Assembly (NCBI GenBank): GCA_021769545.1
Contig: JAETSS010000048.1
Coordinates: 1-8,537, forward strand
Reading direction: 5' to 3'
DNA length: 8,537 bases
Source of the DNA: Eubacterium sp.
GTDB lineage: Bacteria; Bacillota_A; Clostridia; Peptostreptococcales; Anaerovoracaceae
Shown: in pieces, positions 1 through 5,982 of the stretch
Numbering within the stretch: position 1 is the stretch's first letter
How the letters are laid out: each line of letters starts with the position of its first letter
Translations under genes and position numbers: made by a program
The notes under the pieces: model-generated
What the model was told of the DNA's origin: nothing
Database searches by the model: none
The model's input: only the letters and a program-made list of their open reading frames with translations

Positions 1-542
1 CTTTGACATCGATGCAGGATGAGCTTTATATAAGGAGAAGTATGGGGATCGTATCATGCCTGTTTGTCATTTTTATCATTCCCGAGCTATGGAAAAACCG
101 CTCGTGCGGAAGTATGGAGATAGAAGTCTCGTCATATTATTCCCTTAAACAGGTATATGCAGCACGTATGCTGCTGTTTGGCATTGCCGATACTTTGCTG
201 ATAACCGTATTTTTTGTAACTGCTGCTGTACGGTTTCCTATCGGAATTTCGGAAATGGTGATTCAGTTTCTTTTTCCTCTCTGCGTTACTGCATGTATCT
301 GCTTCGGAATATTATGCAGCAGACGTTCCTTAAATGAGACCATGTCTGTCATCCTTTGCATGGTATGGAGTGCCGTGTGGTTGCTTATCGTTGTGAATGA
401 AAGAATATATAACATCATCACCGTTCCTGTATGGATCGCTTTATTGGGTGTTGCGATATTGTTTCTGGCCGTTACTGTTTTTCGTATTTTAAAAAGCTGC
501 GATAAATATCTGGAGGTGTCGTTTGATGAAATTAGAGCTTAA
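1..542 (+). CDS. Multi-pass membrane protein, ABC-operon partner (3' end only)
   Basis: The reading frame is open from the left edge to a TAA at 540-542, so the true start lies outside the window; the TTG at position 3 is just the first complete codon. About 179 residues are visible. They hold roughly five hydrophobic segments (about residues 14-29, 53-74, 82-104, 113-131 and 140-162, counted from base 3), with basic or polar turns such as WKNRS and CSRRS between them. I see no enzymatic motif. The 3' end overlaps the ABC ATPase start by 17 bases, which suggests co-translation and a role with that transporter. It may be an accessory membrane component or a second membrane subunit. I recall similar proteins beside ABC ATPases in Clostridia, sometimes with a sigma factor upstream, but I cannot verify that here. 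The function is an inference from context. Confidence 0.8.
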   Translation, partial: LTSMQDELYIRRSMGIVSCLFVIFIIPELWKNRSCGSMEIEVSSYYSLKQVYAARMLLFGIADTLLITVFFVTAAVRFPIGISEMVIQFLFPLCVTACICFGILCSRRSLNETMSVILCMVWSAVWLLIVVNERIYNIITVPVWIALLGVAILFLAVTVFRILKSCDKYLEVSFDEIRA

Positions 543-1413
543 TGGTTTGACGAAGAAATTTGGGGATTTCACCGCTGTAGACGGCATCGGCCTGACTGTT
601 ACAAGCGGTGTATACGGTCTGCTTGGAGTAAACGGTGCAGGAAAGACCACATTGATGAGAATGCTTTGTACTCTGATGAGGCCTACGTACGGGACGATTC
701 GATATAACGGCAGAGACATATTCGCCATGGACGGCGAATACCGCAGGCTTCTTGGATATCTACCTCAGGAATTTGGATTTTATCCTGAATTCACGGTGCA
801 GGATTATATGCTTTATATCGCAGCGCTTAAGGGAATAAGTCCGGTTATAGCCCAAAGGCGTGTAAAAGGTCTGATGGCGGGAGTCGGACTTTCGGGTGCT
901 GCACACAAAAAAATGAAAAAGCTGTCAGGGGGAATGAAACGCAGGGTGGGCATAGCTCAGGCCATGCTCAATAATCCACAGATATTGATATTAGACGAGC
1001 CGACGGCAGGGCTCGATCCGAATGAAAGGATACGATTCCGTAATCTGATAAGCGAGCTTTCAGCGGACCGGCTGGTGCTCCTGTCCACTCATATAGTTTC
1101 CGATATCGAATATATAGCACGGGAGATACTGATGATGAAGGACGGAAAGCTCGTGCAAAAAGGCACTGCAGACAAGATCATAAGCTCTATGACGGAAACG
1201 GTATGGGAATGTTTTGCAGAAAAATCCGCAGTGCCGCTCTTGATGAGAAGGTATAAGATATCCAACATGAAAGCAGAGCCGGGCGGTGTACTTTTGCGCA
1301 TCATTTCTCATGAAAAGCCCTTTGTCGGAGCCATAAAAGTCGAAGCGACATTGGAAGACGTATTTTTGTATTATTTCGGAGAAAAGGCAGGTGATGACAG
1401 TGTTACGATTTGA
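526..1413 (+). CDS. ABC transporter ATP-binding protein
   Basis: This is the cytoplasmic ATPase subunit of an ABC transporter, probably an exporter of the ABC-2 type given the neighbouring permease. Counted from the ATG at 526, the protein is 295 residues. It shows Walker A GVNGAGKTT (about 34-42), a Q-loop glutamine near 81 (LPQEFGF), the signature LSGGM (about 133-137), Walker B ILILDEP followed by TAGLD (about 153-164), and the H-loop histidine in STHIV (about 189). The first ~215 residues are the nucleotide-binding domain. The last ~80 form a C-terminal extension common in drug- or peptide-export ATPases of the BcrA/CcmA-like group. GGAGG at 512-516 is 9 bases before ATG 526; a TTG at 523 is an alternative start one codon earlier. 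The gene overlaps its neighbours at both ends. The catalytic motifs are intact; the substrate is unknown. Confidence 0.95.
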   Translation: MKLELNGLTKKFGDFTAVDGIGLTVTSGVYGLLGVNGAGKTTLMRMLCTLMRPTYGTIRYNGRDIFAMDGEYRRLLGYLPQEFGFYPEFTVQDYMLYIAALKGISPVIAQRRVKGLMAGVGLSGAAHKKMKKLSGGMKRRVGIAQAMLNNPQILILDEPTAGLDPNERIRFRNLISELSADRLVLLSTHIVSDIEYIAREILMMKDGKLVQKGTADKIISSMTETVWECFAEKSAVPLLMRRYKISNMKAEPGGVLLRIISHEKPFVGAIKVEATLEDVFLYYFGEKAGDDSVTI

Positions 1414-2611
1414 GATAAAAAAGGTGTTTTCGAGATCCAAAAGCAAAATAGCTGTCATGCTATTGGCGGTGATACTTATCGCAACATCTCTTCTCACCAT
1501 TAACAGAGTCGAGTATATCGATGAAAACGGAGAGCATTCAGTGGGATTCTCGGCGGCTAAAAATCTAAGGGAAGAGAAAAATGCCTGGGAAGGATATCTT
1601 ACGGAAGACGTACTCAGGAAAGTCCTCGAAGAGAACAGGCAAATAAACAATTCGGAAGAAGCCTTATCGGATGATATCACCCGGCAGGACAGGGCCTATG
1701 CGAAGAAACAGGGAATGAGCGGAATTCTTGATATCATCAATGTTGCATTTAGTAAATACAGGGATTATGATGCTTTTGCGGCTGACAACATATCTAAGGA
1801 GGAAGTCGGCAGTATTTATCAAAGAAGGATAACCGCTTTAGAGGAATGGCTGGATTCGGGAGAGGAGACTTTTACGGATGCACAGCGGAATTTTTTGATA
1901 GATCAGTATGAAGAGCTTGAGACGCCTTTTTATTATAAATATGCAGATGGATGGATCGCGCTTCTGCAGAATATATCCACATTCATTCTGCTGCTTGCAC
2001 TTGTGATAGGTTTTCTTGTGTCGGGGATTTTTTCCGATGAGTTTCAAACGAAAGCTGATTCCGTTTTTTTCTCCACCAGATTGGGACGAAACAAAGGCAT
2101 TTTGATTAAAATAAGCGCAGGTGTTTGTATTGTTTCGGTGCTGTATGTGGTTTTCGTGCTGCTGTATACAGCTATGGTGTTTGCTGTACTGGGTGTGGAC
2201 GGAGCAGGCTGCCTAATACAGCTTGATATGTGGAGAAGCGTCTACAATATCACATTTTTGCAGGCTTATCTGCTGATCGTGGCAGGAGGATATGTGGGAA
2301 CTATGTTGGCTTCCTCCCTTGCCATGCTGGTATCAGCTTTGACAAGGTCTACTTCTACGGCCATTATCGTACCATTTATCGTATTGTGCGCTCTTCCGTT
2401 TTTAAGCAGGATAATCATACTGCCTGCAGTATGCTCTTTTTTTCCGGATCAGTTGCTGGAGATATATATAGATATTAAAGAAGCGGGACTTATAGAAATC
2501 GGTGGAAAGGTAATGACGACGGCAGCCGTGATAATTCCTGTATATGCTGTGGTATGTCTGGTGCTGCAGCCGGTGATCTACCGGATATATGAGAGAGTTG
2601 AGTTAAAGTAG
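1394..2611 (+). CDS. ABC-2-like transporter permease
   Basis: This is a membrane subunit of about 405 residues, the probable partner of the ATPase just upstream. The layout is typical of larger ABC-2 permeases. One N-terminal helix (about residues 20-38) is followed by a ~150-residue hydrophilic, charged loop expected outside the membrane. Then come about five more helices (about 193-213, 239-265, 288-316, 322-345 and 376-394). After the second helix lies a cytoplasmic segment containing DEFQTKADSVFFSTRLGR and then KGILIK, resembling the conserved ABC-2 pattern of an acidic/aromatic pair, a lysine, a serine-threonine turn and an arginine before the next helix. The start is ambiguous: GTG 1391 lies 9 bases after GGAG (1378-1381), while ATG 1394 lies 6 bases after AAAAGG (1382-1387). 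Either overlaps the ATPase stop at 1411-1413. The TAG stop is followed by the operon terminator. Whether the cargo is a peptide, lipid or drug cannot be told. Confidence 0.88.
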   Translation: MTVLRFEIKKVFSRSKSKIAVMLLAVILIATSLLTINRVEYIDENGEHSVGFSAAKNLREEKNAWEGYLTEDVLRKVLEENRQINNSEEALSDDITRQDRAYAKKQGMSGILDIINVAFSKYRDYDAFAADNISKEEVGSIYQRRITALEEWLDSGEETFTDAQRNFLIDQYEELETPFYYKYADGWIALLQNISTFILLLALVIGFLVSGIFSDEFQTKADSVFFSTRLGRNKGILIKISAGVCIVSVLYVVFVLLYTAMVFAVLGVDGAGCLIQLDMWRSVYNITFLQAYLLIVAGGYVGTMLASSLAMLVSALTRSTSTAIIVPFIVLCALPFLSRIIILPAVCSFFPDQLLEIYIDIKEAGLIEIGGKVMTTAAVIIPVYAVVCLVLQPVIYRIYERVELK

Positions 2612-2651
2612 CAGGATGGGATTTCTGATCATGATTTTCAAAGAATGTGAT

Positions 2652-2699
2652 AAAAAGTACAATTACTTTTGAAATCTGAAAGCATGATTGTACTTTTTT
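2652..2699 (+). terminator. Rho-independent terminator of the ABC operon
   Basis: A perfect 12-bp inverted repeat (AAAAAGTACAAT at 2652-2663, ATTGTACTTTTT at 2687-2698) can be extended by a G-T and an A-T pair (to 2665/2685). The right arm ends in a run of six T (2694-2699). It lies 40 bases after the permease stop. The stem is weak in GC but long, and its left-hand A run would give a T run on the other strand. Confidence 0.8.
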
Positions 2700-2918
2700 C
2701 AACGATCAAGGGCCATGATTATGTACTGTCAGGCATGAAAACGGATTTTTCGCAGTATTTGGGCTCAGAATAGTGCTGCAGCCCATTGGATTTTACAATC
2801 ACGATCCCTGAATCCAAATATGATTGCAAAAAATACTCAATATTGCATTTTGCGGTCTGTCCGGCGCCCTACTTATATCGTGTGGAGGCTAATAAAGCGG
2901 CAGAAAAAATCAATAAAA

Positions 2919-2970
2919 AGACCATGACATTGACGGTGGTTTTCCGTAATGTCATGGTCTGTATTTTTTT
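2919..2970 (-). terminator. Bidirectional terminator downstream of gltX
   Basis: A 13-bp perfect stem (AGACCATGACATT at 2919-2931 with AATGTCATGGTCT at 2948-2960) continues inward as ACGG/CCGT (2933-2936, 2944-2947) after one bulged G, closing a short loop. On the minus strand, the direction of gltX, the stem is followed by CTTTTTATTG. On the plus strand it is followed by a T run at 2964-2970. It sits 9 bases past the gltX stop, so it terminates gltX and can also stop read-through from the ABC operon. Confidence 0.9.
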
Positions 2971-2978
2971 CGGTGTTA

Positions 2979-4664
2979 CTATTTGATCAGCGTTGCGATC
3001 CTGTCTCTCGTCCTTTCCTCACCTAGGATCTGCTGTATCTCCCATACGTCAGGTGACTGGCTTCTGCCCATTACTGCGATCCTGATAACGGTGCTGACAT
3101 GTCCCACATGACCCTTGTAGTCGTCTGGATTTTTCTTGTAATCCTTAGGTTTGCCGGCATATCCCATATCTACTGCGATAGCGCGGATCTTATCGAACCA
3201 CTGGCTCTGATCATCGCTGTGGTCGTAGGAATCCAGATATCTTCTCAGGATCTCCACAGCATCTTCGTCGCTGACATTTTCAGGTATCGTATCTTCGATC
3301 CTGAAATAATCGTCGAAGAAATAGCTGATGAATTCGAATATCTGCTTGCCGTAAATCAGATCTTTACGAGGCTTCTTGCCGTCTCTTCCCAGATCGAGGA
3401 TCTTTTCGATATATTCTTCATTTCCCTCAAAGAGCGGCAGGATCTCAGGCTTGAATTCCCTTGCCCACTCAGTCATGAAGCTGCAAAGCTCCGAAGCAGG
3501 GATCTTTACGAGAACATCCTTCGATACATCGTTGAGCTTGTTGAGATCGAAGAGTGCGCCGCCGCTGCTCATCTTTTCCGTAGTGAATTTGAATTCGTCG
3601 ATAGGAGCATCAGGGTTCGCTATACGCCATTCCTCGAAGTTGGAGTTGAGGATAGTCAGCAGGTATTCCTTTACAGCCTGCGGATGGTAGCCTTCCTGTC
3701 TGTAATAATCCAGCGAAAGCTCAGGGTCCTTTCTCTTGCTCAGCTTCCTCTTGTTGCCGTCGTCCAGCTTGAGAAGCTGCGCCGTATGACAGTATACAGG
3801 CATTTCAAAGCCCAGCTTTTCGAACAGCTCCACGTGGATAGGCAGAGACATGAGCCATTCTTCGCCCCTTACGACATGAGTGGTCCTCATGAAGTGATCG
3901 TCGATAACGTGAGCGAAATGGTATGTCGGGATTCCCGTAGCCTTGAGGATGATGACATCTTGATCGTTTTCCGGCATGGAAAGAGTGCCTCTGATGGCGT
4001 CCTCCACCTTGATGTGTCTGATTTCTTCCGACGGAAGATCGTGATTGCCGGAGGACTTGAGTCTTACGACGTAAGGCTTGCCCGCCTTTATATTTTCTTC
4101 GATCTCCTCATAGGAAAGATTTCTGCTCTTTTCCGCATATTTTCCATAGATGCCGGTAGTTTCCTTGGCGGCCTCCTGAGCGCTTCTGATCTCTGCCAGC
4201 TCGTCCTCCGTAAGGAAGCACGGATAAGCCAGCCCCTGCTTTACAAGATCCTTGACGAAGCACTGGTATATCTCGCCTCTGTTGCTCTGGAAATAAGGTC
4301 CGTAATCGCCCTTTTCACCGTCCAGCAGAGCGCCTTCATCGAAGTTTATATCGAAGAATTTCAGCGATGTGATGATGGTCTCCACCGCGCCTTCAACGTA
4401 TCTCTTGTCGTCGGTGTCCTCGATACGCAGGTAGAAGATGCCGCCGGACTGATGTGCCAGACGTTCATCAACGAAAGCTCCGTATAGATTTCCCAGATGG
4501 ATGAATCCCGTCGGGCTCGGTCCCAGCCTTGTGACCATGGCGCCCTCGGGCATATTTCTCCTGGGATACAGCTTTTCGTAATCGTCGGGAGTCTTGTCTA
4601 TATGTGGAAACAGAAGTTCCGCCAGTTTGTTGTAGTCCATATTTATTTTGCGATCCTGCAGCAT
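2979..4664 (-). CDS. gltX: Glutamyl-tRNA synthetase
   Basis: This class I aminoacyl-tRNA synthetase joins glutamate to tRNA-Glu in the cytoplasm; in bacteria lacking GlnRS the enzyme often also charges tRNA-Gln for amidation. Counted from ATG 4664 the protein has 561 residues. The catalytic fold begins at TRLGPSPTGFIHLGN, where HLGN (56-59) is the HIGH-type ATP motif. YLRIEDTD (78-85) is the glutamate-pocket strand typical of the family. VVRGEEWL lies near 264-271 and KLSKR (307-311) is the KMSKS-type loop. The C-terminal half is the helical anticodon-binding part. The length and the ~45 residues ahead of the catalytic core fit the ~550-residue clostridial form rather than the ~480-residue E. 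coli type. The start is uncertain: ATG 4664 lies 14 bases after AAAGGAG (4679-4685), while ATG 4640 (MDYNKLAELL, 553 residues) agrees better with where I expect homologues to begin. It has its own promoter and terminator, so it is probably monocistronic. I see no T-box leader. Confidence 0.95.
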   Translation of the reverse strand: MLQDRKINMDYNKLAELLFPHIDKTPDDYEKLYPRRNMPEGAMVTRLGPSPTGFIHLGNLYGAFVDERLAHQSGGIFYLRIEDTDDKRYVEGAVETIITSLKFFDINFDEGALLDGEKGDYGPYFQSNRGEIYQCFVKDLVKQGLAYPCFLTEDELAEIRSAQEAAKETTGIYGKYAEKSRNLSYEEIEENIKAGKPYVVRLKSSGNHDLPSEEIRHIKVEDAIRGTLSMPENDQDVIILKATGIPTYHFAHVIDDHFMRTTHVVRGEEWLMSLPIHVELFEKLGFEMPVYCHTAQLLKLDDGNKRKLSKRKDPELSLDYYRQEGYHPQAVKEYLLTILNSNFEEWRIANPDAPIDEFKFTTEKMSSGGALFDLNKLNDVSKDVLVKIPASELCSFMTEWAREFKPEILPLFEGNEEYIEKILDLGRDGKKPRKDLIYGKQIFEFISYFFDDYFRIEDTIPENVSDEDAVEILRRYLDSYDHSDDQSQWFDKIRAIAVDMGYAGKPKDYKKNPDDYKGHVGHVSTVIRIAVMGRSQSPDVWEIQQILGEERTRDRIATLIK

Positions 4665-4674
4665 TATGCAGGAT
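4653..4674 (-). promoter_or_regulatory. Hairpin across the gltX translation start
   Basis: A perfect 8-bp inverted repeat (ATCCTGCA at 4653-4660, TGCAGGAT at 4667-4674) has a 6-base loop. In the mRNA the loop carries the AUG at 4664, and the stem carries the AGGA that could serve the alternative AUG at 4640. The strong AAAGGAG lies just upstream, outside the stem. The repeat is seen directly; a role in setting translation is inference. Confidence 0.45.
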
Positions 4675-4728
4675 GCGTCTCCTTTCCGGGTTTTTTAAAT
4701 AGCAGCCTGGTAGCTGCATACTTAAATC

Positions 4729-4757
4729 ATTTTATCAAGAAATTCCTCCGGTTGCAA
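4729..4757 (-). promoter_or_regulatory. gltX: Sigma-A-type promoter of gltX
   Basis: Read on the minus strand, a -35 box TTGCAA (4752-4757, 4 of 6 to consensus) is followed after exactly 17 bases by a -10 box TAAAAT (4729-4734, 5 of 6). Transcription would begin near 4722. That gives a leader of about 58 bases to ATG 4664, with a small GCAGC/GCTGC hairpin and then AAAGGAG. Confidence 0.75.
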
Positions 4758-4770
4758 TATATGCAGGCGG

Positions 4771-4833
4771 ATATTTCTGCGGCGTGAGCCGAATATGGTG
4801 ATGATCGCTGAAAGCCACAGGCTTAGCATCATT
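4771..4833 (-). other. Two adjacent hairpins at the araC 3' end
   Basis: The first hairpin spans the AraC-family gene's stop codon: AAGCC/GGCTT (4812-4816, 4820-4824) around ACA, extended by GCT/AGC (4807-4809, 4825-4827) and ATGAT/ATCAT (4801-4805, 4828-4832), with two small bulges. The second pairs CGGC/GCCG (4780-4783, 4788-4791) and ATATT/AATAT (4771-4775, 4792-4796) with a 4-base bulge. Neither is followed by a T tract on the minus strand, so this is not a standard intrinsic terminator. It could protect the mRNA end or slow polymerase before gltX; termination is unproven. Confidence 0.4.
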
Positions 4834-5794
4834 TCGACAGTATATGCTCCGCGAAATATTCGGCGGCGTAGGGTTCCAGTATCTTGAATGCCTGCTCATT
4901 GGAGATGACGGTTATTTTGTCCGGTTCCTTTATGTAATCCTTGTACCACCTGCGATGTTCCGACGGCGTTTTGCCCCATGCCAGCTTGAAGTGCTTGTAA
5001 AAATATTTATCATCGGAAAATCCGCAGCGATCGGATATGTCTATGACCGACAGCTCTGTGGTAAGGAGAAGCGTCTGGGCGGCAAAGCAGCGGATGTATC
5101 CCAGCATATTGCTGAAACTTCCAAAGGAAGATTTGCGGATGAACTGAGACAGGTAATTTTCGTTGATATGAACGGCTTCGGCCAATTCTCCTATGGTTAT
5201 CTTGCGTGCATAGTTGTCCTGACAGTAGGCCGAGATGACCTGAAACCTCTCGCGGATCTCATCGTTTTTATTGGGATAGACATTTATGTAGTTGAACCAG
5301 TCGAAATGATCCAGAAGGATGTTTACGATCTTGTTGGAGACCGAATAGCTCTCGCAGTCGGTAAGGGTATCTTTCTTGGTGTAAATGTATGCCGATGCGA
5401 GGACCATATTTTTTATTTCCTGCAGGTATTCCTTCTGGTAAGGTGCGCAGCTGTTGTCCTCACATGCCAGATATACGTATTGCATGAAACTCCACGGTTT
5501 GTCGAGTTTCTTAAGATCGATGTGCATGATGATAAGCAGATTGTCCACATCGGAATAGAGGCAGTGGACATCTTCGAAATCCACGGTGAAGATCTGCCCT
5601 TTGGAAAGGGTTATGAATTCGTGGTTGCAGTGGATGGATATCTGTCCTTCGAGGCAGTATATCAGCTCGACGGCGGACTTATGGATATGCACCGGCGTAT
5701 GGTGGATGTTGCATATTTCGATGGACACAGGTGAGTCGTTTATGTATCTCACGGGCTGATCGTCGATATCGAGGATCTTGTTTATCTTGCGCAT
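4829..5794 (-). CDS. AraC-family transcriptional regulator
   Basis: This is a 321-residue ligand-responsive DNA-binding protein. An N-terminal cupin-like sensing domain (about residues 28-95) contains HHTPVHIHKSAVELIYCLEG and a second strand set ending in a histidine-bearing segment (GQIFTVDFEDVHCLY). A helical linker follows. The C-terminal AraC/XylS domain has two helix-turn-helix units: about 199-222 (ITIGELAEAVHINENYLSQFIR) and 249-275, with the family-typical GFSDDKYFYKHFKLAWGKTPSEHRR. About 35 residues continue past the usual domain end. ATG 5794 is the start because TAAGGAGG ends 8 bases before it; an in-frame ATG at 5836 lies inside the promoter spacer and would be upstream of the transcript start. 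The gene is divergent from the transporter-amidohydrolase pair and probably controls it, most likely as an activator. The ligand is unknown. Confidence 0.93.
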   Translation of the reverse strand: MRKINKILDIDDQPVRYINDSPVSIEICNIHHTPVHIHKSAVELIYCLEGQISIHCNHEFITLSKGQIFTVDFEDVHCLYSDVDNLLIIMHIDLKKLDKPWSFMQYVYLACEDNSCAPYQKEYLQEIKNMVLASAYIYTKKDTLTDCESYSVSNKIVNILLDHFDWFNYINVYPNKNDEIRERFQVISAYCQDNYARKITIGELAEAVHINENYLSQFIRKSSFGSFSNMLGYIRCFAAQTLLLTTELSVIDISDRCGFSDDKYFYKHFKLAWGKTPSEHRRWYKDYIKEPDKITVISNEQAFKILEPYAAEYFAEHILSK

Positions 5795-5802
5795 TTCAGT
5801 TT

Positions 5803-5809
5803 CCTCCTT
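5803..5809 (-). promoter_or_regulatory. Strong RBS fixing the araC-type gene start
   Basis: On the minus strand AAGGAGG lies 8 bases before ATG 5794. It decides the start against the longer open frame that begins at 5836. Confidence 0.85.
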
Positions 5810-5817
5810 ATGCGGAT

Positions 5818-5846
5818 AGTATATTAAAAAATCCAAACGCCGTCAA
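5818..5846 (-). promoter_or_regulatory. Near-consensus promoter of the AraC-family gene
   Basis: Read on the minus strand, TTGACG (5841-5846, 5 of 6) is followed after 17 bases by TATACT (5818-5823, 5 of 6). The predicted transcript starts near 5811, leaving a leader of about 17 bases that is little more than the ribosome binding site. Such a strong core promoter suggests constitutive or autorepressed expression. Confidence 0.85.
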
Positions 5847-5954
5847 ATATTATTTAAAAATAAGTTTTAATGACAAAAAACGACGGTTGTTACCGATAAA
5901 AAACAGGAGTAGCATAAGGGCATAAAAAGACGAGCGGCTCAGAAATCTTTATTT
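5847..5954. promoter_or_regulatory. Divergent control region between AraC gene and transporter
   Basis: This A/T-rich stretch should hold the operator and the transporter promoter. Just behind the araC -35 box is an inverted repeat TTATTT-AA-AAATAA (5850-5863). A GTCA/TGAC pair (5842-5845, 5871-5874) and a wider CCGTC/GACGG pair (5840-5844, 5882-5886) enclose it. For the + strand I find only poor promoter candidates: ATGACA (5870-5875) with GATAAA (5895-5900) at 19 bases, or TTGTTA (5887-5892) with TAGCAT (5910-5915) at 17. A weak core promoter fits an activator-dependent operon. The assignment of operators is inference. Confidence 0.4.
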
Positions 5955-5974
5955 AGGAGGGAATTGTTAGGAGG
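5955..5974 (+). promoter_or_regulatory. Tandem Shine-Dalgarno sites before the transporter
   Basis: TTAGGAGG occurs twice, with AGGAGG at 5955-5960 and again at 5969-5974. The second lies 8 bases before ATG 5983 and is the functional site for the transporter. The first is 3 bases before a TTG (5964) that opens an 8-codon frame closing with TAA at 5988-5990, overlapping the transporter start. Confidence 0.6.
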
Positions 5975-5982
5975 AAAAAATT

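Larger units (their letters stand above)
2612..2978. other. Intergenic region between convergent ABC operon and gltX
   Basis: This 367-base gap lies between two convergent transcription units. It holds one terminator at each end (2652-2699 and 2919-2970). The ~220 bases between them contain no convincing gene. A short open frame from a TTG at 2786 has no ribosome binding site and runs through the second terminator. There is a weak A/T-rich inverted repeat, GCAAAA at 2826-2831 against TTTTGC at 2848-2853. I see no promoter, tRNA or mobile-element end. Confidence 0.6.

Noticed and set aside
1060..1680. A 206-codon minus-strand frame across the ATPase-permease junction
   Set aside because: It is antisense to two real genes, without a start signal or recognisable domain.
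2786..2986. A 66-codon frame in the ABC operon-gltX gap
   Set aside because: It starts at a TTG without Shine-Dalgarno, is unlike any family I recognise and runs through the strong terminator at 2919-2970.
3099..4487. A 462-codon open frame on the + strand opposite gltX
   Set aside because: It lies fully antisense to a gene with intact synthetase motifs, has no good ribosome binding site and no recognisable domain. Long antisense frames commonly arise from codon bias.
4468..4719. An 83-codon minus-strand frame overlapping the gltX start
   Set aside because: It begins about where the gltX transcript is predicted to start, leaving no room for a ribosome binding site, and overlaps the conserved gltX N-terminus in another frame.
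4665..4722. T-box or other riboswitch in the gltX leader
   Set aside because: The predicted leader is only about 60 bases and lacks the conserved T-box sequence and a terminator/antiterminator pair.
4844..5734. A 296-codon open frame opposite the AraC-family gene
   Set aside because: It is a shadow of the regulator gene, which has a clear promoter, ribosome binding site and conserved domains. The opposite frame shows no domain or start signal.
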